64,000 nt of DNA from Botryobacter ruber (GCF_003347595.2 NZ_QCZK02000055.1:1-64000), one strand, 5' to 3'. Positions 44,894 to 54,488 are shown, counted from the first letter of the stretch. Made by a program: numbers and translations. The notes: generated by a model from the letters alone, not told the origin.

Positions 44894-46075
44894 TTAAGCC
44901 TTCTCGCAGAAAAGCACAACCGGTTTCTGGTGCTTGTCGGTCGTGAAGAACAGGTACACATTGCCGCCTTCCCGGATACCGGTTTTCTTTCTTATTTCGG
45001 CTACAGTTTCGGGAAAGTTGCGGACGGTGATGTTGGCTTTTTTGTCGGGGAGCCTGGGGAGCAGTTCTTTTTTGTTGTAGCGCCTAACGGAAAGGCAGCG
45101 GAAAGACCTGCCCGGGAAACCGGGAACCAATGCCTCGGAAGTATACAGGTGGCTGTTCGGGTGCAGTTTGTTTAAGTGGTAAAGCGTTGCCAGGTATTTG
45201 TAACTACCTGCTTTCAGGATGGCGGCGTTTGGTTCGTAAATATATTGCTGCGGATCAGCATACGTAACAGGTGCTTCCTGTTCCTGCTCCTGTGTAAAAG
45301 TTACCTGCTGTACCTCGCCGGAGTTTAACAGGTTTACGGCCACCCGTTCCACCGCTCCGGTTGTAGTTGGCGTGAGCAGATAAAGCACTTCCTTGCACTC
45401 GTTCTGTACGGCCACCACCCATACCTTTGCCACGTGCCCCAGTTGCGCTATAGCCAGCTCTATGTCCAGCATGGGAGCGGTTTTAAGCAGCAAGGCATGT
45501 GCTTTCTGTAGCAGCAGGGGGAGGAGGCGGAGGATGTCCGGTTCGCAATCCTGCAGCAGGTGCACCCGTTCATCGCGTCCGCCGCGGCGGGCCGGGTCGG
45601 CATAAATCAGATCGGCTTTACCTGTAAAAGCCTGGAGGAAATCTTCGGCTGTCGTATTTATCGTTTCGATAGTTGGCGCCTGCAGCACACCAAAGTTGTA
45701 AGTGGCGAGCTCCGAGAGCTCCTTGTTTTGCTCAAGGTGCAGCACTTTTTCAAAGCTGCGGGCAAAATAGTAGCTGTCCACGCCAAAGCCGCCGGTTAAG
45801 TCGATGGCCAGCGCACCGCTTACCAACGAGGCTTTAAAGGCAGCTGTTTTCTCAGAAGAACTTTGCTCTACCGAGAGCATGACCGGGAACACTACATCCG
45901 GGTTCGCCACCCAGCCCGGGAGTTTCTGTGCTGCCTTCTGCCTTGCCTGTATTTGTTGCACCAGTTCGTGCAGGGGCAGGCCGGGGTATCGTTTTGCCTG
46001 CAGCATCAGCTCCGCAGGGTTTCGGTGCTGGTTCTCCCGGATAAACTGTTTTTCCTCTATCGAAAAGGTGCGCAT
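44894..46075 (-). CDS. Class I SAM-dependent methyltransferase with THUMP-like domain
   Basis: 393 residues. Motif I is AIDLTGGFGVDSYYFA (about 90-105) and motif IV is ADLIYADPARRGGRDE (about 153-168), the DPARR form seen in a Bacteroidota family of putative RNA methyltransferases. The C-terminal part (YIYEPNAAILKAGSYKYLA, RSFRCLSVRRYNKKEL) resembles the THUMP-like domain of this family. The probable target is an RNA; not established. It is transcribed divergently from ahcY, which recycles the S-adenosylhomocysteine that methyltransferases produce; the pairing may be coincidence. Confidence 0.8.
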   Translation of the reverse strand: MRTFSIEEKQFIRENQHRNPAELMLQAKRYPGLPLHELVQQIQARQKAAQKLPGWVANPDVVFPVMLSVEQSSSEKTAAFKASLVSGALAIDLTGGFGVDSYYFARSFEKVLHLEQNKELSELATYNFGVLQAPTIETINTTAEDFLQAFTGKADLIYADPARRGGRDERVHLLQDCEPDILRLLPLLLQKAHALLLKTAPMLDIELAIAQLGHVAKVWVVAVQNECKEVLYLLTPTTTGAVERVAVNLLNSGEVQQVTFTQEQEQEAPVTYADPQQYIYEPNAAILKAGSYKYLATLYHLNKLHPNSHLYTSEALVPGFPGRSFRCLSVRRYNKKELLPRLPDKKANITVRNFPETVAEIRKKTGIREGGNVYLFFTTDKHQKPVVLFCEKA

Positions 46076-46190
46076 GCCTCTGGTGTTAAATTAACCGTAC
46101 TGCAGGTTTGCAGCATGGTAAAGCAAAGATAAGTTATTTTAAACTGGCGCCATGTACTACTGCAAATGGGAAGAACAACATGGTAGCTGC

Positions 46191-46221
46191 TTGAAGTTGC
46201 GCAACAAATTGTGTAATTTTG
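46191..46221 (+). promoter_or_regulatory. ahcY promoter, Bacteroidota type
   Basis: TAATTTTG (46214-46221) with TTGA 19 nt upstream (46191-46194), 24 bp before the ATG. Confidence 0.65.
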
Positions 46222-46245
46222 TGTTTATTCTGAAAAACAAGTAAC

Positions 46246-47553
46246 ATGATAGATACACAGCTTAAGTACAAGGTAAAAGATATTTCGCTGGCCGAGTGGG
46301 GCCGCAAGGAAATCAGACTGGCAGAAGCAGAAATGCCGGGCCTGATGGCAATCCGCGAGGAGTACGGTCCGGCCAAGCCGCTGGCGGGCGCACGCATTGC
46401 CGGCTGCCTGCACATGACCATTCAGACGGCTGTGCTGATAGAGACGCTGGTGGAACTGGGTGCTGAAGTAACCTGGTCTTCCTGCAACATTTTCTCTACA
46501 CAGGACCATGCCGCTGCTGCCATTGCCGCTGCCGGTATTTCGGTTTACGCCTGGAAAGGCATGACGGCCGAAGAATTTGACTGGTGCATTGAGCAGACGC
46601 TCTTCTTTGGCGAAGACCGCAAGCCGCTGAACATGATCCTGGATGATGGCGGCGACCTGACCAACATGGTGCTGGATAAATATCCTGAACTGGCTGCAGG
46701 CATCAAAGGCTTGTCGGAAGAAACGACTACCGGTGTGCACCGCCTGTACGAGCGTATGAGAAACGGAACGCTGCCAATGCCTGCCATCAACGTAAACGAC
46801 TCTGTTACCAAATCGAAATTCGATAACAAGTATGGCTGTAAAGAATCGCTGGTAGATGCGATCCGTCGTGCTACGGATGTGATGATGGCCGGTAAAGTTG
46901 CGGTAGTAGCCGGTTACGGCGACGTGGGCAAAGGTTCTGCTGCCTCGCTTCGCGGTGCAGGCGCCCGTGTTATCGTTACCGAAATAGATCCAATCTGTGC
47001 CTTACAGGCTGCCATGGACGGTTTCGCTGTTAAGAAAATGGTGGATGCCGTAAAAGAGGCTGACATTGTGGTGACAGCTACAGGTAATAAAAACATCATT
47101 ACCGAGCAGCATTTCCGCAGCATGAAAGACAAAGCAATTGTGTGTAACATCGGCCACTTTGATAACGAGATCGATATGGCCTGGCTGAATTCCAATTATG
47201 GCCATACAAAAGATGTTATCAAGCCGCAGGTAGACCTGTATAACGTCGAGGGTAAAGATATTATCGTGCTGGCCGAAGGTCGCCTGGTAAACCTTGGCTG
47301 CGCTACCGGTCACCCGTCTTTTGTTATGTCCAACTCCTTCTCGAACCAGACGCTGGCCCAGCTCGAGCTTTGGACAAATACTGACGCCTACGAAAACGTG
47401 GTATACACGCTACCCAAGCACCTGGACGAAAAAGTAGCCCGCCTGCACCTGGGTAAAATAGGTGTGGAGCTGGATGAACTGTCTGAAGACCAGGCAAGCT
47501 ACATCGGCGTGGAGGTTGAAGGACCTTATAAGCCGGAATACTACAGATACTAA
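46246..47553 (+). CDS. ahcY: Adenosylhomocysteinase
   Basis: 435 residues, the normal family length. Conserved segments: [27 protein letters not shown]-type substrate domain, [17 protein letters not shown], the NAD-binding motif [23 protein letters not shown]-type [12 protein letters not shown], and the conserved C terminus KPEYYRY. It hydrolyses S-adenosylhomocysteine to adenosine and homocysteine in the methyl cycle. It is transcribed from its own promoter and ends at a strong terminator. Confidence 0.97.
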   Translation: MIDTQLKYKVKDISLAEWGRKEIRLAEAEMPGLMAIREEYGPAKPLAGARIAGCLHMTIQTAVLIETLVELGAEVTWSSCNIFSTQDHAAAAIAAAGISVYAWKGMTAEEFDWCIEQTLFFGEDRKPLNMILDDGGDLTNMVLDKYPELAAGIKGLSEETTTGVHRLYERMRNGTLPMPAINVNDSVTKSKFDNKYGCKESLVDAIRRATDVMMAGKVAVVAGYGDVGKGSAASLRGAGARVIVTEIDPICALQAAMDGFAVKKMVDAVKEADIVVTATGNKNIITEQHFRSMKDKAIVCNIGHFDNEIDMAWLNSNYGHTKDVIKPQVDLYNVEGKDIIVLAEGRLVNLGCATGHPSFVMSNSFSNQTLAQLELWTNTDAYENVVYTLPKHLDEKVARLHLGKIGVELDELSEDQASYIGVEVEGPYKPEYYRY

Positions 47554-47576
47554 GTAATTCAGCAAGAGCTGCTGCT

Positions 47577-47621
47577 AAAAAACAAAGGAGCCGGTGCAAG
47601 CGCATCGGCTCTTTTGTTTTT
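47577..47621. terminator. Terminator after ahcY, probably bidirectional
   Basis: A 20-bp stem (47577-47597 with 47602-47621, two G-U-compatible positions) flanked by A and T runs, between convergent genes. Confidence 0.85.
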
Positions 47622-47660
47622 CCAGGAAGGCTTTTACTTTTGTTTTACCAGCTGCTATTG

Positions 47661-47700
47661 CCTGCAGGAGCAGAGGCTGTGGTGGCGGGAGCAGCAGACC
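47661..47700 (+). repeat. Dispersed repeat copy (near consensus)
   Basis: CAGGAGCAGAGGCTGTGGTG followed by GCGGGAGCAGCAGACC and a T run. This copy is one of the longest and closest to the consensus, between the ahcY terminator and a convergent gene. Confidence 0.75.
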
Positions 47701-47768
47701 TTTTTTTCGTCAGGAATGAGAAATGAAGGTCGGGGTGGGGCAGGTAATCGTAAAGCGTAAAAGTTTTT

Positions 47769-48524
47769 TCAAATAATGTTGAATTTAGACATCAGCGCTT
47801 TCTTGTAAGACTTGCCAATCGGGATTTCGCCTTTCGAAAACATAACGGAATTTTCTTCGAGTGCTTCAATTTTGTCGAGGTTGGCAATAAAGGAACGGTG
47901 CACACGCACAAAGTTAGCTGGGGGCAGCTTCTGTTCTGTGTCTTTTAGAGTGGAACTTACCAGGTACTTCTGGTCGGTTGTCACTATAAACGAGTAGTTG
48001 TCATAGGCTTCTACCCACAGAATATCGCTGTACTGTACCTTAATGATGCGGTGTTTAACCTTTACAAACAGGTAATCGGCAGCAATATCGGCTTCGTGGG
48101 CCTTGCCTTTAAAAGAGGATGTTTCGCCGTTTTCTTCCGGCTTTACGTGATGATGGTCGTGCTTGTAGAGCGCAATCTCGATAGCAGACTGCAGGCTTTT
48201 TTCGTCGAAAGGCTTCACCAGGAATCCGTCGGGCTCCGTTTTTTTGGCCCTGTCAATGGTTTCCTTGTCGGCATAAGCCGTCAGGTAGATAAAAGGGATA
48301 TCGAATTCCTGCCTGATCTGCGAGCCCAGGTCTACGCCGTCAGCTTTGCCTTTCAGGTTTATATCCAGTAATATCAGGTCCGGGTGAGTTTCCTTTATCA
48401 GATCGAGCGTATCTTCTCCTGCATCAATAGCACACGTGTCGTAACCTAATTCTTCCAGGCACGCAGCTATATCTTCAGCGATTATGACCTCATCTTCTGC
48501 AATAAGGATTTTAGGTTTAGTCAT
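47769..48524 (-). CDS. LytTR-type response regulator
   Basis: 251 residues. Receiver domain (about 3-120) with acidic pair E10/D11, phosphoacceptor D54 (LILLDINLKGKADG) and K107-type FLVKPFDEKS. A LytTR DNA-binding domain follows (about 145-250; FVKVKHRIIKVQYSDILWVEAYDNYS, NFVRVHRSFIANLDKIEAL). It regulates unknown genes in response to the histidine kinase encoded 30 bp upstream on the same strand; the two probably form one operon. Confidence 0.92.
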   Translation of the reverse strand: MTKPKILIAEDEVIIAEDIAACLEELGYDTCAIDAGEDTLDLIKETHPDLILLDINLKGKADGVDLGSQIRQEFDIPFIYLTAYADKETIDRAKKTEPDGFLVKPFDEKSLQSAIEIALYKHDHHHVKPEENGETSSFKGKAHEADIAADYLFVKVKHRIIKVQYSDILWVEAYDNYSFIVTTDQKYLVSSTLKDTEQKLPPANFVRVHRSFIANLDKIEALEENSVMFSKGEIPIGKSYKKALMSKFNII

Positions 48525-48554
48525 AGCATCAGGTTCTTACGTGAAATATAATCA

Positions 48555-49778
48555 TTATGATGGTAAAATAAAAGTTAATATTGCTATTGTGCCATTTTTA
48601 TTTTTTAACTCAATTTTCCCGTTCAGTTTACTGATAAGTGAGTTAACGAGCTGAAGCCCAAAAGATAAAGATTGCTTCTGTTCAATGTCAGGTGGCAAGC
48701 CGGTGCCATTGTCCGCAATTACCAGTGTGTAGGTGCGGTTGTCGTGGCTCTCCAGCGCAATACGAAGTAGTCCGGTTTGCTCGTCCGGGAAGGCATATTT
48801 TAAGGCATTGGAAACTATCTCGTTTACGATAAGTCCCAGGGTAATGGCTGAATCAATGTCTATTTTTATGTGCGGCACAGCAACCTGTAAGGCTATTTTT
48901 TCCTGTGTTATCCCAAACGAGGAGTAAAGGCTTTCGCAAATCTGCGTGAAGTAGTCGTTCAGGTCTATCTGGCCCAGGTCGTTTTGCATGTACAGGCGCT
49001 CGTGCAGCAGCGCCATCGCCTTTACTCTGTTCCGGATAGCCCGCATTACATCAATTGCATCCTGGTTTTTTGTGCGGCGGACCTGCAGGTTGAGCAGGCT
49101 GATAACAATCTGCAGGTTGTTTTTTACCCGGTGGTGTACTTCCTTCAGGAGTGTTTCTTTTTCCCGGTTCTTTTCTTCGAGCAGTTGTGTCCGGTGCTGT
49201 ACTTTCTGTTCCAGCAGCAGGTTAAGCTTCACTAGGCTTTTCTCACGAAACCGGACTACGCTCATCATCGACGCAAGCAGCAGCACTACCAGCAGGGCCA
49301 CAAACCAGTCGCGCCGCCAGAAAGGATGTACTTCCGACAAAGCCGAAAAGGAGTAAGCAAGGGAGCCGGCAGACCTGTAGCTGCCGGATGTTATGTGGCC
49401 TTTTGTAGCTGGGGCTAAACCGGTAACCCTGGCATAAGCCCGGGCATCGGGGCTGTGGGCGGTTACCGCGCAACCGGTACCTGTGTTTATGGTGTTGATA
49501 AACAAAAGAGCCTGTCCGTAAACTTCGGCTTTCGGCTGCAGGGGATAGGTGGTGTAGCCTGTGCTATGAAAGAGGCTGCCCCTGCCCGGTATTGCCGGCC
49601 ACAGGTGGTGCATGTTGTCCTGTGTAACAGCTGTTGCCTGCAATATGGGCAGGCTGTATTCCAATGCCCGGTTCCGGATACTGTATAGCGCCACCAGCAG
49701 CAGTGCCGGTAAAAAGATCATTGCCATGCCCGGGTACAGCCATTTTTTAGTAAACCGATGATAATTACAGCTGAACAT
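48555..49778 (-). CDS. Membrane histidine kinase, HisKA_2/HWE-like type
   Basis: 407 residues from the ATG at 49778 (a TTG at 49811 is the only longer option). There is one membrane segment near residues 18-37, an extracytoplasmic sensor part of about 130 residues, and a second membrane segment (WFVALLVVLLLASMMSVV). The dimerisation region carries the histidine motif LLKEVHHRVKNNLQIVISLL, typical of HisKA_2 kinases. The ATPase domain has NEIVSNALKYAFPDEQTG and DNGTGLPPDIE. It should phosphorylate the LytTR regulator downstream; the signal is unknown. Confidence 0.88.
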   Translation of the reverse strand: MFSCNYHRFTKKWLYPGMAMIFLPALLLVALYSIRNRALEYSLPILQATAVTQDNMHHLWPAIPGRGSLFHSTGYTTYPLQPKAEVYGQALLFINTINTGTGCAVTAHSPDARAYARVTGLAPATKGHITSGSYRSAGSLAYSFSALSEVHPFWRRDWFVALLVVLLLASMMSVVRFREKSLVKLNLLLEQKVQHRTQLLEEKNREKETLLKEVHHRVKNNLQIVISLLNLQVRRTKNQDAIDVMRAIRNRVKAMALLHERLYMQNDLGQIDLNDYFTQICESLYSSFGITQEKIALQVAVPHIKIDIDSAITLGLIVNEIVSNALKYAFPDEQTGLLRIALESHDNRTYTLVIADNGTGLPPDIEQKQSLSFGLQLVNSLISKLNGKIELKNKNGTIAILTFILPS

Positions 49779-49977
49779 GCATTTATTTTTAGGAACAACA
49801 ACAGCGGACAATACTTTTCATACGTATTTTAGAGTTATGGTTGCTATTTATATAAAGAATTTCACAAATAATTGCAACATTTCACCCGACTTTGTACTTT
49901 AGGGGACGCGCTGCCAGAATGTTGGTAGAAAAGCCGATATTTGCACCCGGTTACTTTTGCAAAAGCAACGGGAATGT

Positions 49978-50742
49978 ATGGAAGTTAGCCTCTCGGTAGT
50001 TATCATCACTTACAACGAAGAACAAAATATTGCGCGCTGTCTCGACTCGGTAGAGGGGATTGCGGATGATGTAGTAGTGGTAGACTCTTTCTCGACAGAT
50101 AAGACGAAAGCGATATGCCTGAACCGGGGTGTTCGCTTTGTGGAGCGTCCGTTTGATGGCTACGTGACTCAGAAAAATTTTGCCAACGCCCAGGCTGCCT
50201 TTCCGCATATTCTCTCTTTAGATGCCGACGAGGTGCTGTCGGAGGAACTGCAGCAGGAGGTAAGGGCCCTGAAGCAAAACTGGCAGCTTGGCGGTTATTA
50301 CCTGTCGCGGCTGACCAACTACTGTGGCGCCTGGGTGCGGCACGGGGGCTGGTACCCGGACCTGAAGCTGCGGCTCTACGACCGCAGGCAGGGGCAGTGG
50401 GAGGGGCTGCTGCTCCACGAAAAGTTCGAGCTGGCTGCAGGAGCCAGGAGTGGCGCTGTAAAAGGCGACCTGCTGCACTATTCTTATACCTCCATAAAGC
50501 AGCACCTGGACCAGATAAACCATTTTACGGAGGTGGCCCTGGAGGAGATGAAGCAGCAAGGGAAACAGGTTTCTGTTTTAGGTTTAATTGTGAAGCCGCC
50601 CTTCCGGTTTCTGAAGATGTATTTTCTGCAGCTGGGATTTTTGGATGGCTTTGCAGGTTTTTGTATCGCTGTCCTGTCGTCTTACGCTGTTTTTGCAAAA
50701 TATGCCAAACTTTATTTGTTCCATAAACAGCCGCTTTCATGA
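49978..50742 (+). CDS. Family 2 glycosyltransferase (WaaE/KdtX-like)
   Basis: 254 residues from the ATG at 49978 (an in-frame TTG lies seven codons upstream). The GT-A domain has LSVVIITYNEEQNIARCLDS, VVVVDSFSTDKT and the metal-binding ILSLDADEVLS (DxD-type). Its second half (RHGGWYPDLKLRLY, HEKFEL) resembles WaaE-type lipopolysaccharide core glucosyltransferases. The stop codon overlaps the start of the next gene (ATGA), a heptosyltransferase-like enzyme, so both probably act in lipopolysaccharide core assembly. Confidence 0.88.
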   Translation: MEVSLSVVIITYNEEQNIARCLDSVEGIADDVVVVDSFSTDKTKAICLNRGVRFVERPFDGYVTQKNFANAQAAFPHILSLDADEVLSEELQQEVRALKQNWQLGGYYLSRLTNYCGAWVRHGGWYPDLKLRLYDRRQGQWEGLLLHEKFELAAGARSGAVKGDLLHYSYTSIKQHLDQINHFTEVALEEMKQQGKQVSVLGLIVKPPFRFLKMYFLQLGFLDGFAGFCIAVLSSYAVFAKYAKLYLFHKQPLS

Positions 50743-51767
50743 AGACCTTCCTCATTAGCCGGCCCGATGCAATTGGTGATGTAGTGCTTACCTTGCCTAT
50801 GTGCGGCTGGCTGAAAAATCAGTTCGAGGGGTGTAGGGTTGTCTTTTTAGGTACCACCTACACGGAGCCGGTCGTGGCCTGCAGCGAACATGTAGACTTG
50901 TTCATCAATGCGGATAAACTGCTGGTCCTGCCCTGGGAGGAGCAGGTGAATTTTCTGAAAGAACTGCAGCCGGATGTGTTTCTGCATGTGTTGCCCAACA
51001 AACACCTGGCCCGTTTGGCCAAAGCAGCTGAAGTACCGGTTCGTGTGGGCACCCGTAGCAGGTGGTACCACTGGCTTACCTGTAACAAACTGGTGTCGCT
51101 GAGCCGCAAGAACTCCGACCTGCACGAGAGCCAGCTGAACATGCTTTTGCTGACCGGAGCAGGCGTTAAAGTTTTTCCGGCCCTCCAGGACATGCACCTC
51201 TTCTACGGGTTTACCAAAATCGACCCGCTTCCGGAATGGCTGCAGCAGCTTTTGGTAAGAGACAACCCCGAGCAACTCAATATAATACTCCATCCGAAGT
51301 CGAGGGGCAGCGGGCGCGAGTGGAGCCTGGTACACTACAGCAAACTGGCAAAAAAATTACACAAGCTGGGGCACCAGGTATTTATTACCGGCACCGCAAA
51401 AGAAGGCGAATTTCTGCGGGAGTGGCTACAGGAGCATTCAGAATTTGTGACAGACATGACCGGACGGCTCACCCTTCCCGAGTTTATTAGTTTTGCCCGG
51501 GCAGTAGACGGTTTGGTGGCTTGTAGTACCGGAACGCTGCATATTGCAGCAGCAGTTGGCGTGCATGCGCTGGGAATTTACCCGCCTATCAGGCCGGCCT
51601 ACCCCGGTCGCTGGGGGCCGGTAGGCGAGAAGGCCAGCGTGCTGTTGCATCCTATTAAATGTAATGCCTGCAGTTCGGTACCGGAAACCTGTATCTGCAT
51701 CAACTATGTAAGGCCTGAGCAGGTAATAGCGCAAATAAAGCTGTGGCATGCCAGCGTAATAAACTAA
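50739..51767 (+). CDS. Family 9 glycosyltransferase (heptosyltransferase-like)
   Basis: 342 residues. SRPDAIGDVVLTLPM at the N terminus, a hinge segment INIILHPKSRGSGREWSLVHY and the C-terminal CSTGTLHIAAAVGVHALGIY with nearby IKCNACSSVPETC are typical of GT9 heptosyltransferases such as WaaC/WaaF. The donor may be a heptose or another sugar in Bacteroidota. It overlaps the GT2 gene by 4 bp (translational coupling likely). Confidence 0.88.
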   Translation: MKTFLISRPDAIGDVVLTLPMCGWLKNQFEGCRVVFLGTTYTEPVVACSEHVDLFINADKLLVLPWEEQVNFLKELQPDVFLHVLPNKHLARLAKAAEVPVRVGTRSRWYHWLTCNKLVSLSRKNSDLHESQLNMLLLTGAGVKVFPALQDMHLFYGFTKIDPLPEWLQQLLVRDNPEQLNIILHPKSRGSGREWSLVHYSKLAKKLHKLGHQVFITGTAKEGEFLREWLQEHSEFVTDMTGRLTLPEFISFARAVDGLVACSTGTLHIAAAVGVHALGIYPPIRPAYPGRWGPVGEKASVLLHPIKCNACSSVPETCICINYVRPEQVIAQIKLWHASVIN

Positions 51768-51806
51768 AGAACATAGATAAAATGATTAATGGTAACTTTT
51801 TTGTCT

Positions 51807-51814
51807 TATTTTTG
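51807..51814 (+). promoter_or_regulatory. Possible -7 box upstream of the sigma factor gene
   Basis: TATTTTTG matches TAnnTTTG, 107 bp before the ATG at 51921. No clear -33 element is seen. Confidence 0.35.
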
Positions 51815-51920
51815 TATGTGTACCTATATTAATAATGGCAAAACTTAAAAACCATTACTCATCTAACTTAATCTAACGTAAAAGTTATTATCTACCGTAA
51901 CTTTTTAAGCAAACGCAAAC

Positions 51921-52514
51921 ATGAGCGAGCAAACAGGTAAACAATTGAGTAAAGAGGAAAAAGACGCACGGTTCGAGGCCGAGCTGCTCCCTGTATTGGA
52001 CCCTCTGTACAATTTTGCCTATAGGCTCACTTTAGATGAAGATGACGCCAATGATCTGGTGCAGGAAACGTATCTAAAGGCTTACCGCTTCTTTGATTAT
52101 TTCGAGCAAGGAACTAATGCAAAAGCATGGCTGTTCCGGATACTTAAGAACTCCTTCATAAACGAGTTCAGAAAAAAGAGCAAACAGCCTGCTAAAGTAG
52201 ACTATAGCGAGGTAGAGGGTTATTACAACTCCGACGACGTGGAGGGGGAAGGCGGCGTGGCCACCACCACCGACATGCGTACCGAGAGTGTGCAGGATCT
52301 GATCGGGGACGAAGTGGCGAGTGCCCTTAATACGCTCCCCGTCGATTTCAGGACCGTAATCATCCTTTGCGACTTGGAAGGATTTACTTACGAGGAAATG
52401 GCCAAGATACTGGACATACCCATTGGTACTGTCCGGTCGCGGCTGCACCGTGCACGGAATTCTTTGAAAGAGAAACTGGAAAATTATGCAAAAACCATGG
52501 GTTATAACAGTTAG
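51921..52514 (+). CDS. RNA polymerase sigma-70 factor, ECF/RpoE-like
   Basis: 197 residues. Sigma region 2 is DANDLVQETYLKAYRFFDYF with the DNA-melting segment TNAKAWLFRILKNSFINEFR; region 4 is FRTVIILCDLEGFTYEEMAK with ILDIPIGTVRSRLHRARN. It directs RNA polymerase to a specific regulon, probably a stress-type one. The next gene encodes a zinc-finger anti-sigma candidate 29 bp downstream, the usual arrangement. Confidence 0.92.
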   Translation: MSEQTGKQLSKEEKDARFEAELLPVLDPLYNFAYRLTLDEDDANDLVQETYLKAYRFFDYFEQGTNAKAWLFRILKNSFINEFRKKSKQPAKVDYSEVEGYYNSDDVEGEGGVATTTDMRTESVQDLIGDEVASALNTLPVDFRTVIILCDLEGFTYEEMAKILDIPIGTVRSRLHRARNSLKEKLENYAKTMGYNS

Positions 52515-52542
52515 AGTAATTTAAGTTAAGAGTTGAGTTAAG

Positions 52543-52824
52543 ATGGAAACAAAATTTACAGAGACTTATCCTAATGTGTCCGAGGAGGGCAGGGAGACGG
52601 ATTGTGAGAAGGTGGTAAACCTGCTGGATCTGATTATTGACGGGGAGGCGTCGTCTGATGAACAAACTTTTTTTAAAGCCCATATAGAGGACTGCGTGAC
52701 CTGCTTCGAAAGCCACCAGAAACAGCGGTTGATGAAGAGCCTGGTCAGCGGCCATTTAAAACGCGTACTTGTGCCGGCCAGCCTGGCATCATCCATAAAA
52801 GCAAAAATTCAACAAACAGCGTAA
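52543..52824 (+). CDS. Anti-sigma factor candidate, zf-HC2-like
   Basis: 93 residues, soluble with no membrane segment. A H-x3-C-x2-C pattern (FKAHIEDCVTCFESHQ) and an upstream cysteine (ETDCEKVV) fit a zinc-binding anti-sigma domain. The position directly after the ECF sigma gene supports a role in holding that sigma factor inactive; the lack of a membrane anchor suggests a cytoplasmic, redox-type control like RsrA. Gene size and composition fit; partner assignment is inference. Confidence 0.78.
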   Translation: METKFTETYPNVSEEGRETDCEKVVNLLDLIIDGEASSDEQTFFKAHIEDCVTCFESHQKQRLMKSLVSGHLKRVLVPASLASSIKAKIQQTA

Positions 52825-52832
52825 ATCCGCCG

Positions 52833-53420
52833 ATGCAACAAGGCAAAATTATTATCTTCTCGGCTCCATCCGGTGCCGGCAAAACAACTATTGTAAAGCA
52901 CCTGTTGCAGGTAAATCCCAAACTGGCCTTTTCTATTTCGGCCTGCACCCGCGATAAGCGCGGCCGGGCAGAAGAAAACGGGAAAGACTATCATTTTATC
53001 ACCCCGGAAGATTTTAAAAAGAGAATCGAGAACGATGAGTTTGTGGAATGGGAAGAGGTGTATGAAGGTGCTTTTTATGGTACCTTAAAATCAGAGATAG
53101 AGCGCATCTGGGCGAGCGGTAAGAACCCCATACTGGATGTAGACGTGAAAGGTGGCTTAAAGATAAAGCAGTTTTACAAAGACCGCGCCCTGGCCATTTT
53201 TGTGAAGCCGCCTTCTGTCGAAGAGCTGGCCAAACGCCTGACCGCCCGTGCCACCGACTCGGCCTCCAGCATTTCGAGCAGGGTATTTAAAGCAGAATTC
53301 GAGATGAAGTTCGAAAACCAGTTCGACGAAGTAATTGTCAACGATAACCTGGAGACGGCCTGCGCCAAAGCCGAAAAACTTGTTTCAGCGTTCCTGGATG
53401 ACGAAGTGACCGTAGCATGA
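52833..53420 (+). CDS. gmk: Guanylate kinase
   Basis: 195 residues, standard length. P-loop FSAPSGAGKTTIVKHLL, GMP-binding SISACTRDKRGRAEENGKDYHF (the family normally has SxTTRxxRxGE at this point), and EEVYEGAFYGTLKSEIE are clear. It phosphorylates GMP to GDP. It lies 8 bp after the anti-sigma gene and overlaps nadD by 4 bp. Confidence 0.95.
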   Translation: MQQGKIIIFSAPSGAGKTTIVKHLLQVNPKLAFSISACTRDKRGRAEENGKDYHFITPEDFKKRIENDEFVEWEEVYEGAFYGTLKSEIERIWASGKNPILDVDVKGGLKIKQFYKDRALAIFVKPPSVEELAKRLTARATDSASSISSRVFKAEFEMKFENQFDEVIVNDNLETACAKAEKLVSAFLDDEVTVA

Positions 53421-53989
53421 AGGTAGGGCTTTTGTTCGGCTCTTTCAATCCTATCCATATCGGACATTTGCTCCTGGCTAATTTCATGGCTACCAATACC
53501 GATCTGGATACGGTGTGGTTTGTAGTGTCGCCGCAGAATCCGTTTAAGCCCAGCAACACGCTGCTGCACGAGTTCGACCGGCTGCACATGGTGTCGCTGG
53601 CTATTGCCGATAACCCGAGCCTGGGCGTTTCGAACATCGAATTCAACATGCCCAGGCCCAGCTATACCATCGATACACTTACCTACCTGCAGGAAAAGTA
53701 TCCGAGCTACGAGTTTGTGCTCATTATTGGCGAAGATAACCTGCCGGGCTTTCCGAAATGGAAGAACTACGAACGCATTCTGCAGTACCACAAGGTGTAT
53801 GTTTATCCACGCAGTGGTTCTGTAACGACCGAGATCACCGCTTTGCCAAATGTTACGTTTGTGAAAGCGCCTGTGCTGGATATTTCGGCCACCTTTATCC
53901 GGGAGTGCATTCGGCAGGAGAAATCTATCCGGTACATGGTGCCGGATGAGGTAGCAGCCTATATAAAGGTGCACAAGCTGTATCTGTAA
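53417..53989 (+). CDS. nadD: Nicotinate-nucleotide adenylyltransferase
   Basis: 190 residues. The nucleotidyltransferase motif GLLFGSFNPIHIGHLLLANF, the SPQNPFK segment, and the C-terminal ISATFIRECIRQEKSIRYMV (ISxTxIR form) identify NadD. It converts nicotinate mononucleotide plus ATP to deamido-NAD in NAD synthesis. It overlaps gmk by 4 bp (ATGA), a pairing that is common in Bacteroidota. Confidence 0.95.
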   Translation: MKVGLLFGSFNPIHIGHLLLANFMATNTDLDTVWFVVSPQNPFKPSNTLLHEFDRLHMVSLAIADNPSLGVSNIEFNMPRPSYTIDTLTYLQEKYPSYEFVLIIGEDNLPGFPKWKNYERILQYHKVYVYPRSGSVTTEITALPNVTFVKAPVLDISATFIRECIRQEKSIRYMVPDEVAAYIKVHKLYL

Positions 53990-54017
53990 GTTTAGCTGAA
54001 AACACTCAAATCAGAGG

Positions 54018-54060
54018 TTTTGCAGGAGCAGAAGGTGTGGTGGCAGCTGCAGCAAATAAA
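54018..54060 (+). repeat. Dispersed repeat copy (near consensus)
   Basis: TGCAGGAGCAGAAGGTGTGG followed by TGGCAGCTGCAGCAAATAAA, 29 bp after the nadD stop and 48 bp before a small gene. Confidence 0.7.
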
Positions 54061-54107
54061 ATTTAATGTTGCCAGCGGTAACATGCGTGTAATTTAAGCT
54101 GAAACTG

Positions 54108-54350
54108 ATGAAAAGTTATAGAGTTGTACAGGTTACTTCGGCAGAAGCTTTCGAGACGAGCCTGAACGATCTGGCCCAGCTGGGCTGGACGGTGGTTGCA
54201 GCCAACATGGCCTACCAGGGCGATGCCAGACAAATGGCTACCTATTTTGCATTGCTGGAAAGCGCTCCTCTCGAACCAGAGCTCAAGCAAATGCTGGAAA
54301 CCCGTACCGACGAACTCGACGACATCGACCTGAGCCCTTCTGCAAACTGA
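54108..54350 (+). CDS. Small protein, DUF4177-like
   Basis: 80 residues, starting MKSYRVVQVTSAEAFETSLN. The pattern KxYRVVxV...LNDLAQLGWTVVAANM resembles DUF4177-type small proteins, in which a beta-strand is followed by a helix with LN...GW. Function unknown. The gene is bracketed by facing copies of the dispersed repeat: a forward copy upstream (54018-54060) and two reverse copies downstream (54425-54466 and 54489-54525). Confidence 0.6.
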   Translation: MKSYRVVQVTSAEAFETSLNDLAQLGWTVVAANMAYQGDARQMATYFALLESAPLEPELKQMLETRTDELDDIDLSPSAN

Positions 54351-54424
54351 AGGCTTAAGATAAATTCTGCTGCTGGATAAGCGATTCTTCCGAAATCTTT
54401 ATCCCATTTTTGCTCTCTAGAAAC

Positions 54425-54466
54425 GTTGCTGCTGCAGCCACCATACCCACTGCTCCTGCTGCAGCG
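54425..54466 (-). repeat. Dispersed repeat copy (degenerate)
   Basis: GCTGCAGCCACCATACCCAC followed by TGCTCCTGCTGCAGCG, in reverse orientation. It keeps the family spacing, but the core is diverged. Confidence 0.5.
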
Positions 54467-54488
54467 TCCTTTTTCAGGTAGAAATTCT

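Noticed and set aside
47769-49778. Defence or phage-related system near the kinase/regulator pair
   Set aside because: Both are ordinary two-component proteins; no nuclease, transposase or phage gene is near.
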